The notes under the pieces were generated by a model. That model was not told where the DNA came from. It saw only the letters and a list, made by a program, of their open reading frames with translations, and searched no databases. DNA of 7,126 bases, taken from positions 1 to 7,126 of the forward strand of contig CALCEJ010000010.1 in assembly GCA_937900465.1 (NCBI GenBank), read 5' to 3'. The first letter of the stretch is position 1. Every line of letters starts with the position of its first letter. The translations under genes and the position numbers were made by a program. This document shows, one piece after another, positions 1-5,590 of the stretch. Source of the DNA: an uncultured Bacteroidales bacterium (lineage in GTDB: Bacteria > Bacteroidota > Bacteroidia > Bacteroidales > UBA932).

Positions 1-36
1 TGGAGATTAGTTGAAATCGTTGAAAAAGTCAAGTAA
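1..36 (+). CDS. rpsQ: 30S ribosomal protein S17 (uS17), 3' end only
   Basis: Only the last 11 codons and the TAA stop are in the window; the reading frame enters from the left edge. The visible residues WRLVEIVEKVK are a typical C-terminus of S17, a primary 16S rRNA binding protein of the small subunit. Position supports the call: S17 is the usual gene immediately before rplN in the spc operon. The stop is 2 bases from the rplN start, so the two genes are probably translationally coupled. Nothing can be said of the start or full length. Confidence 0.85.
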   Translation, partial: WRLVEIVEKVK

Positions 37-38
37 TT

Positions 39-404
39 ATGATACAGCAGGAAACACGTTTACAGGTTGCCGACAACAGCGGAGCGAAGGAAGTCCTTTG
101 CATCCGTGTGCTTGGAGGTACCCATCATAGGTATGCGACAGTGGGCGACCAGATCGTTGTTGCGATCAAGAGCGCCATTCCTAGCGGTGACGCCAAGAAG
201 GGCACGATCTCCAAGGCTGTCGTTGTCCGCACTAAGAAAGAAATCCGCAGGCAGGACGGATCCTACATCCGTTTTGACGACAATGCATGCGTTCTCCTGA
301 ACAATGCGGGCGAGCTCCGCGGAACCCGTATTTTCGGCCCTGTGGCCAGGGAGCTTCGCGAGAATTACATGAAGATTGTTTCACTGGCACCCGAGGTCCT
401 TTAA
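39..404 (+). CDS. rplN: 50S ribosomal protein L14 (uL14)
   Basis: The 121-residue product is a full-length L14 (E. coli has 123 residues). L14 binds 23S rRNA near the subunit interface, forms an intersubunit bridge and is also the docking site of the silencing factor RsfS in bacteria. The start MIQQETRLQVADNSGA is the classic L14 N-terminus, and the family signature is seen as AVVVRTKKEIRR at residues 60-71, followed by the C-terminal block RGTRIFGPVARELR at 94-107. No Shine-Dalgarno sequence is present; the ATG lies 2 bases after the rpsQ stop, which suggests coupled re-initiation. Nothing is unusual in the protein. Confidence 0.98.
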   Translation: MIQQETRLQVADNSGAKEVLCIRVLGGTHHRYATVGDQIVVAIKSAIPSGDAKKGTISKAVVVRTKKEIRRQDGSYIRFDDNACVLLNNAGELRGTRIFGPVARELRENYMKIVSLAPEVL

Positions 405-417
405 TCATCAGAGAATC

Positions 418-735
418 ATGAAGAAGTTACATATTAAGAAAGGTGACACAGTGTATGTCAACGCGGGTAACGACAAAGGCAAGACCGGAAAGGTCCTGAC
501 CGTCGTTCCTGACAAGGATCGCGTTATCGTTGAAGGCGTGAACGTCATCAGCAAGCACACAAAGCCCAATGCAGCTCATCCGCAGGGCGGTATCATCAAG
601 CAGGAAGCTGGAATCCACATTTCCAACGTCCAGCTGATGGATGCTGCCGGCAAGCCCGTCAAGGTGGGATACCGCTTCGACGAGACCGGCAAGAAGGTCC
701 GTTACGCTAAAACAACAGGAGAGGAGGTTAAGTAA
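418..735 (+). CDS. rplX: 50S ribosomal protein L24 (uL24)
   Basis: The product is a 105-residue L24, an assembly-initiator protein that binds the 5' domain of 23S rRNA and lies near the peptide exit tunnel. The N-terminal KOW motif is clear at about residues 7-26 (KKGDTVYVNAGNDKGKTGKV). The frame is open back to an ATG at 376, which would overlap the end of rplN and add 14 residues (MFHWHPRSFNHQRI) not found in the family. The ATG at 418 gives the standard MKKLHIKKGD start and a 13-base gap after rplN, so it is preferred. There is no Shine-Dalgarno sequence before it. The last codons contain an AGGAGG that probably serves the next gene. Confidence 0.97.
   Translation: MKKLHIKKGDTVYVNAGNDKGKTGKVLTVVPDKDRVIVEGVNVISKHTKPNAAHPQGGIIKQEAGIHISNVQLMDAAGKPVKVGYRFDETGKKVRYAKTTGEEVK
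722..727 (+). promoter_or_regulatory. Shine-Dalgarno sequence for rplE, inside the end of rplX
   Basis: A perfect AGGAGG lies 10 bases before the rplE ATG at 738, within the last codons of rplX (encoding EEVK). The spacing is slightly long but workable. Because it is in coding sequence (GAG GAG GTT), it could be partly a coincidence of two Glu codons. It is noted because most starts in this window lack such a sequence and because it supports the upstream start of the extended L5. Confidence 0.5.
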
Positions 736-737
736 TT

Positions 738-1334
738 ATGGCAAAGAAAGCAGAAAAAGCGCAAGTGCAGGCACTTCCCGCAGGATATGTTCCTACCCTG
801 AAGAAGGTCTACAAAGAAGAGATCGTTCCCGCTCTGGTGAAGCAGTTCTCTTACACTACCGTGATGCAGGCTCCCCGCCTGGTGAAAATCACCATCAACG
901 AAGGCGTCGGCGATGCTACCCAGGACCGCAAGATGGTCGAGGAAGCCGCTGAGGAGCTCTCCATCATCGCAGGACAGAAGGCAGTCGTTACTTCCTCCCG
1001 TCACGATATCTCCAACTTTAAACTCCGTAAAGGAATGCCCATCGGCGCAAAGGTTACCCTTCGCGACGTCAAGATGTACGAATTCCTGGAGAGACTCATC
1101 CGTGTGGCTCTCCCCCGTATCCGTGACTTCAACGGCATTTCCGAGAAAATGGACGGACAGGGCAACTACACCCTCGGTATCAAGGAGCAGATCATTTTCC
1201 CTGAGATCGAGATCGACAAGAACCCCCGCATCCACGGACTTGAGATCACTTTCGTAACAACCGCAAACACCGACGAAGAGGCACACGCCCTCCTCAAGGC
1301 CTTCGGTCTTCCTTTCAAGAAACATAACAATTAA
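738..1334 (+). CDS. rplE: 50S ribosomal protein L5 (uL5), with N-terminal extension
   Basis: L5 binds 5S rRNA with L18, helps deliver it to the central protuberance of the large subunit and contacts P-site tRNA and S13. Family blocks seen are VMQAPRLVKITINEGVG at residues 42-58, NFKLRKGMPIGAKVTLR at 93-109, LPRIRDFNGIS at 125-135 and EQIIFPEIEID at 150-160, ending in FGLPFKK. The product has 198 residues against 179 in E. coli. Alignment by eye places the E. coli start near residue 18, so about 17 residues (KKAEKAQVQALPAGYVP region) are extra. No internal ATG occurs before residue 43; a GTG at 765 is possible but lacks a binding site, while ATG 738 has AGGAGG 10 bases upstream. The start is 2 bases after the rplX stop. 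Confidence 0.97.
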   Translation: MAKKAEKAQVQALPAGYVPTLKKVYKEEIVPALVKQFSYTTVMQAPRLVKITINEGVGDATQDRKMVEEAAEELSIIAGQKAVVTSSRHDISNFKLRKGMPIGAKVTLRDVKMYEFLERLIRVALPRIRDFNGISEKMDGQGNYTLGIKEQIIFPEIEIDKNPRIHGLEITFVTTANTDEEAHALLKAFGLPFKKHNN

Positions 1335-1344
1335 TCATAGCGAA

Positions 1345-1614
1345 ATGGCAAAGGAATCAATGAAAGCGCGCGAGGTTAAACGCGCAAAGCTCGTAGCCAA
1401 GTATGCCGCAAAGAGGGAAGAGCTCAAGAAGGCAGGAGACTACGCCGCCCTGGACAAACTCCCCAAGAATGCCAGCCCGGTCCGCCTCCACAACCGCTGC
1501 TCCCTTACCGGACGTCCCAAGGGATATATGAGAGCCTTCGGCCTCAGCCGTATCCAGTTCCGTGAGATGGCATCCCAGGGTCTGATCCCCGGTGTGAAGA
1601 AAGCTTCCTGGTGA
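1345..1614 (+). CDS. rpsN: 30S ribosomal protein S14 (uS14), long zinc-free type
   Basis: This 89-residue protein is the long C-minus form of S14, a late-assembling protein of the 30S head that contacts 16S rRNA near the A and P sites. The shorter, roughly 61-residue form carries two CxxC zinc pairs; here the only cysteine is C52 in HNRCSLTGRPKGYMR (residues 49-63), so no zinc ribbon is possible. The C-terminus GLIPGVKKASW is standard. The start follows rplE by 10 bases without a Shine-Dalgarno sequence. The gene ends in tandem stops, TGA at 1612-1614 and TAA at 1615-1617, just before the largest gap of the window. Confidence 0.97.
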   Translation: MAKESMKAREVKRAKLVAKYAAKREELKKAGDYAALDKLPKNASPVRLHNRCSLTGRPKGYMRAFGLSRIQFREMASQGLIPGVKKASW

Positions 1615-1650
1615 TAAAGCAGAATTTCACCTAATATATTAATTACAATC

Positions 1651-1678
1651 GGATATCGGGCGTAATGCACGCCGGTCC
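1651..1678 (+). promoter_or_regulatory. Bulged RNA hairpin in the rpsN-rpsH gap
   Basis: The 81-base gap between rpsN and rpsH contains a possible stem whose 3' strand (1669-1678, ACGCCGGTCC) pairs without interruption to 1651-1663 on the 5' side. About 10 base pairs form, including one G-U pair, with two or so bases bulged near 1653-1655, one bulged G among 1658-1660, and an AATGC loop at 1664-1668. It ends 17 bases before the rpsH ATG and is followed by an A-rich stretch rather than a T run, so it is not an intrinsic terminator. In E. coli, S8 represses spc operon translation by binding an mRNA helix near rplE; an analogous role for this hairpin is inference only. An ATCGG direct repeat (1648-1652, 1655-1659) lies in its 5' side. 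Confidence 0.4.
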
Positions 1679-1695
1679 ACAAAAAAGACAAAACA

Positions 1696-2091
1696 ATGAC
1701 TGATCCTATTGCAGATTATCTCACTAGAATCCGTAACGCTTACCTCGCAGGTAAGAAAGTGGTGGAAATCCCTTCTTCCAATATGAAGGTCGCCATCACC
1801 AAGATTCTGTGCGAAAAAGGTTACATCCTCAGCTACAAGATTGTTGAGGGAACCCCCGCAAACACAATCAAAATCGCCCTTAAGTATCATCCTGAGACCA
1901 AGGCCGCAGCTATCAAGAACATCAGCCGCGTTTCCACTCCCGGTCTTCGCAGGTATGCAGACGTCAAGAACATGCCCCGCGTCCTGAACGGACTCGGCAT
2001 CGCTATCCTCTCCACCTCCAAGGGTGTCATCACTGACAAGGAGGCAAAAGAGCTGAATGTCGGCGGCGAGGTTATTTGCTATGTTTACTAA
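1696..2091 (+). CDS. rpsH: 30S ribosomal protein S8 (uS8)
   Basis: The product is a full-length S8 of 131 residues (130 in E. coli). S8 is a primary binder of helix 21 of 16S rRNA, needed for folding of the central domain, and in enterobacteria it is also the translational repressor of the spc operon. The start MTDPIADYLTRIRNA is diagnostic, as are ISRVSTPGLRRY at residues 76-87 and the C-terminal signature from GIAILSTSKG (101-110) to NVGGEVICYVY (121-131), which forms the rRNA-binding core. The start is preceded by an A-rich leader (1679-1695) with no Shine-Dalgarno sequence, a common form in Bacteroidota. The unusually long gap upstream makes this the best candidate for a separately controlled gene here. 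Confidence 0.98.
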   Translation: MTDPIADYLTRIRNAYLAGKKVVEIPSSNMKVAITKILCEKGYILSYKIVEGTPANTIKIALKYHPETKAAAIKNISRVSTPGLRRYADVKNMPRVLNGLGIAILSTSKGVITDKEAKELNVGGEVICYVY

Positions 2092-2112
2092 TCTAAAAGT
2101 TAACAAGATATT

Positions 2113-2670
2113 ATGTCAAGAATAGGTAAAATGCCTGTAAACCTTCCCGCCGGAACAACTGTTCAGATCGACGGTAATGTAGTGAAGGTTAAAGGCCGTT
2201 ACGGTGAGCTCAGCCAGGTCGTAGATCCTGCTATCAAAATCACCGTCGAGGGTAACCAGGTTACCTTCACCCGCCCCAATGACAATCCCCGCTACCGCTC
2301 GCTGCACGGCCTCTACAGGGCTCTCGTGCACAATATGGTAGTCGGTGTGTCCGAAAAGTTCACCATCAAGCAGGAGTTCGTCGGTGTCGGTTACCGTGTG
2401 GTCGCCCAGGGTAAGCTCATCACTATGTCCGTCGGTTATTCCCACGACATCCAGATTATGCTTCCCGCAGAGGTCGATGCAGAGACTCCTCAGGTCCGCA
2501 AGGGCGAGAACCCCGTTCTCATCCTCACCAGTATCGACAAGCAGCTTGTCGGCCAGGTTGCGGCTAAGATCCGCTCCTTCCGCCGTCCTGAGCCTTATAA
2601 GGGCAAGGGTATCAAGTTTGCCGGAGAGCAGCTCCGCCGCAAGGCCGGTAAGACCGCATCCGCTAAGTAA
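2113..2670 (+). CDS. rplF: 50S ribosomal protein L6 (uL6)
   Basis: L6 binds 23S rRNA at the sarcin-ricin loop region near the factor-binding site and is required for late 50S assembly. The 185-residue product has the usual two repeated L6 domains. The N-terminal MSRIGKMPVNLPAG block and the C-terminal family signature PEPYKGKGIKFAGEQLRRKAGK at about residues 159-180 are both intact. The length is slightly above the E. coli protein (177), the difference being mostly a few extra residues such as the TASAK tail. It begins 21 bases after rpsH, behind an A/T-rich leader without a Shine-Dalgarno sequence. An AGGAGG just after its stop belongs to rplR. Confidence 0.98.
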   Translation: MSRIGKMPVNLPAGTTVQIDGNVVKVKGRYGELSQVVDPAIKITVEGNQVTFTRPNDNPRYRSLHGLYRALVHNMVVGVSEKFTIKQEFVGVGYRVVAQGKLITMSVGYSHDIQIMLPAEVDAETPQVRKGENPVLILTSIDKQLVGQVAAKIRSFRRPEPYKGKGIKFAGEQLRRKAGKTASAK

Positions 2671-2675
2671 TCATT

Positions 2676-2681
2676 AGGAGG
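2676..2681 (+). promoter_or_regulatory. Consensus Shine-Dalgarno sequence for rplR
   Basis: A perfect AGGAGG sits in the 19-base gap after rplF, 8 bases before the rplR ATG at 2690. Position and spacing are ideal for pairing with the 3' end of 16S rRNA. This is noteworthy because Bacteroidota genes rarely carry such sites, and most other starts in this window have none. Confidence 0.75.
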
Positions 2682-2689
2682 ACAAAGTT

Positions 2690-3052
2690 ATGGCATTGAA
2701 TAGAATTGAAAGAAGAAGAAGGATCCACTACAGGATTCGCAAGCACGTCAACGGCACTGCGGAGCGTCCCCGTCTCGTGGTCTTCCGTTCCAACAAGCAG
2801 ATCTACGCCCAGGTCATTGACGACCTTCGCGGCGAGACCCTCGTAGCAGCCAGCTCCAATGACAAGGCTCTTGCAGGAGAATGCAAGGGAAAGAGCGGTA
2901 TCGAAGCTGCCGCCATCGTAGGAAAGGCAGTCGCAGAGCGTTGCCTTGCAAAGGGAATCAACACGATCTCCTTCGACCGCGGAGGTTACCTCTTCCACGG
3001 CAGGGTTAAAAGTTTGGCAGACGCCGCTCGTGAAGGCGGCCTCGTATTCTAA
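2690..3052 (+). CDS. rplR: 50S ribosomal protein L18 (uL18)
   Basis: L18 binds 5S rRNA and, with L5, forms the 5S particle of the central protuberance. The 120-residue product has a basic N-terminal tail (RIERRRRIHYRIRKHV, residues 5-20) that contacts RNA, the RPRLVVFRSNKQIYAQVIDD block at 27-45, and the C-terminal signature FDRGGYLFHGRVKSLADAAR at 95-114. Length matches the family (117 in E. coli). It lies between rplF and rpsE as usual in the spc operon. The start is fixed by a strong AGGAGG 8 bases upstream, so this gene may be initiated on its own rather than only by coupling to rplF. Confidence 0.98.
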   Translation: MALNRIERRRRIHYRIRKHVNGTAERPRLVVFRSNKQIYAQVIDDLRGETLVAASSNDKALAGECKGKSGIEAAAIVGKAVAERCLAKGINTISFDRGGYLFHGRVKSLADAAREGGLVF

Positions 3053-3063
3053 TAATTGAGACT

Positions 3064-3582
3064 ATGGCAAATACTAACGTAAAAAGAGTCAAGACATCTG
3101 ATCTTGAACTGAAAGACAGACTCGTTGCCATCAACCGTGTGACCAAGGTCACCAAGGGTGGACGTCACTTCCGCTTCGCGGCCATCGTGGTCGTCGGAGA
3201 CGAGAACGGAGTCGTAGGCTATGGTCTTGGTAAGGCCAACGAAGTAACAGCAGCTATCGCAAAGGGTGTCGAGGATGCAAAGAAGAACCTCGTAAAGGTT
3301 CCCGTCATCAACACGACTATCCCTCACGAGCAGGTCGCACGTTTCGGCGGTGCAGAGGTCTTTATGAAGCCCGCTGCTCCCGGTACCGGTGTCAAGGCCG
3401 GTGGTGCTATGCGTGCCGTGTTCGAGAGCGCCGGAATCCAGAACGTTCTTGCCAAGAGCAAGGGCTCTTCCAACCCTCACAACCTTGTGAAGGCAACCAT
3501 CGAAGCTCTTACTCAGATGAGGGACGCTTACACAGTGGCCGGCCTCAGGGGTATCCCTATGAGCAAGGTGTTTAACGGATAA
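3064..3582 (+). CDS. rpsE: 30S ribosomal protein S5 (uS5)
   Basis: S5 sits on the solvent side of the 30S body near the mRNA entry channel and contributes to decoding accuracy and helicase activity; spectinomycin resistance changes map to its N-terminal loop. The 172-residue product has the double-stranded-RNA-binding-like N-terminal domain, with the signature from GGRHFRFAAIVVVGDENG (32-49) to VGYGLGKANEV (51-61), followed by the C-terminal domain with AAPGTGVKAGGAMRAVFE at 104-121. The spectinomycin loop reads VTKVTKGGRHF with no evident deletion. The gene begins 11 bases after rplR, without a clear Shine-Dalgarno sequence. Length is close to that of E. coli (167). Confidence 0.98.
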   Translation: MANTNVKRVKTSDLELKDRLVAINRVTKVTKGGRHFRFAAIVVVGDENGVVGYGLGKANEVTAAIAKGVEDAKKNLVKVPVINTTIPHEQVARFGGAEVFMKPAAPGTGVKAGGAMRAVFESAGIQNVLAKSKGSSNPHNLVKATIEALTQMRDAYTVAGLRGIPMSKVFNG

Positions 3583-3596
3583 AAACTGAAGGCACT

Positions 3597-3779
3597 ATGG
3601 CAAAGCTTAAAATCACACAGATACGTTCAGTCAACGGTGAGACCAGGCGTCAGATCGCAAACCTGCGTAACCTCGGAATCCGCCGTATGCATCACACCGT
3701 AGAGGTTGAGGATACCCCCATCCACCGCGGTATGGTAGAAAAAGTTCATCACCTTGTAAAGGTTGAAGTTATAGACTAA
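3597..3779 (+). CDS. rpmD: 50S ribosomal protein L30 (uL30)
   Basis: This is a complete 60-residue L30, a small protein that binds 23S rRNA at the side of the large subunit (E. coli, 59 residues). Features seen are the MAKLKITQIRSVNGE start, the RRQIANLRNLGIRRMHHTVEV block at residues 17-37 (helix and following strand), and the C-terminal GMVEKVHHLVKVEVID at 45-60. The gene lies between rpsE and rplO as in most spc operons. It begins 14 bases after rpsE with only a weak GAAGG upstream and is followed by a strong Shine-Dalgarno sequence for rplO that starts just after the TAA. Confidence 0.97.
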   Translation: MAKLKITQIRSVNGETRRQIANLRNLGIRRMHHTVEVEDTPIHRGMVEKVHHLVKVEVID

Positions 3780-3780
3780 G

Positions 3781-3786
3781 AGGAGG
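3781..3786 (+). promoter_or_regulatory. Consensus Shine-Dalgarno sequence for rplO
   Basis: A perfect AGGAGG begins 2 bases after the rpmD stop and 8 bases before the rplO ATG at 3795. The spacing is identical to that before rplR. The site is noncoding, which argues against coincidence. Confidence 0.75.
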
Positions 3787-3794
3787 ACCCAAAG

Positions 3795-4244
3795 ATGAAA
3801 CTTGAAAATTTGAAACCCGCAAAGGGTGCAACCCACAACTCAAAGCGCGTAGGTCGCGGTCAGGGTTCCGGTAAAGGCGGTACTGCTACCCGCGGTACCA
3901 AGGGTGCGCAGGCACGTGCCGGTTATTCTCACAAGATTGGTTTCGAAGGTGGACAGATGCCCCTTCAGAGGAGACTCCCCAAGTTTGGATTCAAGAACCC
4001 CACCAGGGTTGAATTCCAGGCAGTCAACGTTGCCGCCATCGACAAGCTCGCAGCTGAGCAGAAGCTCGAGGCCGTGACCGTCGAGACCCTCATCGCCGCC
4101 CGTCTCGTTTCCAGGAATGACCTCGTCAAGATCCTCGGAAACGGCGAAATCAAGGCGAAGGTTGAAGTTACCGCCCACGCATTCTCCAAATCCGCAGTCG
4201 AAAAGATTGAGGCTGCCGGTGGAAAGGCAATCGTAATTGAGTAA
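3795..4244 (+). CDS. rplO: 50S ribosomal protein L15 (uL15)
   Basis: L15 is a late-assembling protein with a long, basic, glycine-rich N-terminal extension that threads into 23S rRNA. The 149-residue product shows this extension at residues 15-48 (KRVGRGQGSGKGG and onwards), the block GFEGGQMPLQRRLPKFGF at 49-66, and the C-terminal L15/L18e globular domain with its signature from VKILGNGEIKAKVEV at 111-125 through AFSKSAVEKIEAAGG at 129-143. Length matches E. coli (144). Arg and Gly content of the N-terminal part is high, as expected. It is preceded by one of the few AGGAGG sites of the window and ends 5 bases before secY. Confidence 0.98.
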   Translation: MKLENLKPAKGATHNSKRVGRGQGSGKGGTATRGTKGAQARAGYSHKIGFEGGQMPLQRRLPKFGFKNPTRVEFQAVNVAAIDKLAAEQKLEAVTVETLIAARLVSRNDLVKILGNGEIKAKVEVTAHAFSKSAVEKIEAAGGKAIVIE

Positions 4245-4249
4245 GACCT

Positions 4250-5563
4250 ATGAAAAAGTTCATAGAGACAATCAAGAATATCTACAAGATCGAAGAACTG
4301 CGCAAGAGAATCGGTTATACCATCCTCCTTGTGCTGGTCTACCGTCTGGGTAGCTACATTCTTCTTCCCGGTCTGGACCCCAACGTCCTGAAGGGAGGAA
4401 TCAGCGGCACCCAGGAAGGTCTCGTCGGACTGCTCAATATGTTCTCCGGCGGCGCTTTCGGTAACGCATCCATCTTCGCTCTTGGAGTGATGCCGTACAT
4501 CTCGGCATCCATCGTGGTCCAGCTCCTCGGGATGTTCGTCCCCGCTTTCCGCAAGATGCAGATGGAAGGCGAGTCCGGCCGTCGCAAGATGAACCAGATC
4601 ACGAGATATCTCACAATCCTTATCCTCGCTATCCAGGGCCCCGCATACGTGGTGGGTATGATTCCCCGCGAGGCTATGCTCTGGACCGGCTTCACATTCA
4701 ACCTCGTCTCTACCATCATCCTGATGGGCGGTTCGATGTTCGTTATGTGGCTGGGTGAGAGGATTACGGACCGTGGTATAGGCAACGGTATCTCCCTGAT
4801 CATTATGATCGGTATCGTCGCCCGTCTCCCTTACGCTCTCGTGGCTGAATTCGGTCAGAAGCTTACCTCCAACAGCGGAGGCGGACTCCTTTTCCTCATC
4901 GTTGAAATGGTAGTCTGGGTATTTGTCATCATCGCCGCCATCGCGCTTGTGCAGGCTGTCCGCAAGGTCCCTGTGCAGTATGCGAAGAGGGTGATCGGCA
5001 ACAAGCAGTACGGCGGTGTCCGCCAGTATCTTCCCCTGAAGATCAACGCTGCGGGTGTTATGCCCATCATCTTCGCCCAGGCCCTTATGATGATCCCTAT
5101 GCTGTTCGGCCGTTATGACGCAACCCGTGGAATCGCCGCCGCGTTCTCCAGCTATACCAGCTTCTGGTACAATCTGGTATTCGGCATCCTCGTCATTGTG
5201 TTCACATACTTCTATACCGCTGTCACAGTCAATCCTACGATGATGGCTGAAGATATGAAGCGTAACGGCGGCTTCATCCCCGGCGTAAAGCCCGGTAAGA
5301 AGACCGCAGAGTATCTGGACTCCATCCTGTCGAGGGTTACCCTTCCCGGGTCCATAGGCCTCGCCATCATAGCCATCCTGCCCGCGATTGCAAACCTGTT
5401 CGGAGTGAACAACCAGTTTGCAAGCTTCTTCGGCGGCACCTCGCTGCTGATTACCGTGGGTGTGGTTCTGGATACGCTGCAGCAGATTGAGAGTTATCTC
5501 CTGATGCGCCACTATGACGGACTGACGAAAACCGGTCGTCTTACCGGACGTTCCGGAATGTAG
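4250..5563 (+). CDS. secY: Protein translocase subunit SecY
   Basis: SecY is the channel-forming subunit of the SecYEG translocon in the inner membrane. The 437-residue product is full length with ten likely membrane segments, near residues 19-38, 75-95, 118-138, 150-168, 178-197, 212-235, 265-285, 306-325, 366-385 and 396-412. The plug region is at about 60-74, SecY signature 1 around SIFALGVMPYISAS (74-87), and signature 2 at MWLGERITDRGIGNGISLII (166-185). Cytosolic loops that bind SecA or the ribosome are KVPVQYAKR (239-247) and GGFIPGVKPGKKTAEYL (340-356). The latter has K347 where E. coli has the conserved Arg357. It starts 5 bases after rplO, so is probably coupled to it. Loop and tail sequences (NKQYGGVRQY, MRHYDGL) are of Bacteroidota type. 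Confidence 0.98.
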   Translation: MKKFIETIKNIYKIEELRKRIGYTILLVLVYRLGSYILLPGLDPNVLKGGISGTQEGLVGLLNMFSGGAFGNASIFALGVMPYISASIVVQLLGMFVPAFRKMQMEGESGRRKMNQITRYLTILILAIQGPAYVVGMIPREAMLWTGFTFNLVSTIILMGGSMFVMWLGERITDRGIGNGISLIIMIGIVARLPYALVAEFGQKLTSNSGGGLLFLIVEMVVWVFVIIAAIALVQAVRKVPVQYAKRVIGNKQYGGVRQYLPLKINAAGVMPIIFAQALMMIPMLFGRYDATRGIAAAFSSYTSFWYNLVFGILVIVFTYFYTAVTVNPTMMAEDMKRNGGFIPGVKPGKKTAEYLDSILSRVTLPGSIGLAIIAILPAIANLFGVNNQFASFFGGTSLLITVGVVLDTLQQIESYLLMRHYDGLTKTGRLTGRSGM

Positions 5564-5590
5564 TTCTTTGAAGTAACGGAAGAAGATAAT

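Noticed and set aside
376..417. Upstream ATG that would lengthen L24 by 14 residues
   Set aside because: It overlaps rplN and adds MFHWHPRSFNHQRI, which is not part of any L24 N-terminus; the ATG at 418 gives the standard protein.
702..1325. Minus-strand open frame of 207 codons opposite rplE
   Set aside because: It is a mirror of the codon bias of L5 on the other strand and resembles no known family.
1345..1614. S14 as a zinc-binding protein
   Set aside because: Only one cysteine is present and the 89-residue length fits the zinc-free type.
1620..1650. A/T-rich stretch after rpsN as an internal promoter
   Set aside because: It contains TAATATATTAATTA but no match to the Bacteroidota -7 and -33 elements, so composition alone is not enough.
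1651..1678. The rpsN-rpsH hairpin as an intrinsic terminator
   Set aside because: It is followed by an A-rich sequence instead of a T run, and the downstream genes are part of the same conserved operon.
3965..5512. Long minus-strand open frame of 515 codons opposite rplO and secY
   Set aside because: It lies wholly opposite two well-conserved genes, and its translation is rich in Asp, His, Glu and Gly without any recognisable domain, as expected from the complement of strongly C-ending codons. No start signal or independent support was seen.
5561..5590. TTCTTTG before map as a Bacteroidota promoter (-7 TAnnTTTG)
   Set aside because: The spacing TA-GTTC-TTTG does not fit TAnnTTTG, and no TTG or TTTG was seen at the proper upstream distance; the gap is short and inside a co-directional gene run.
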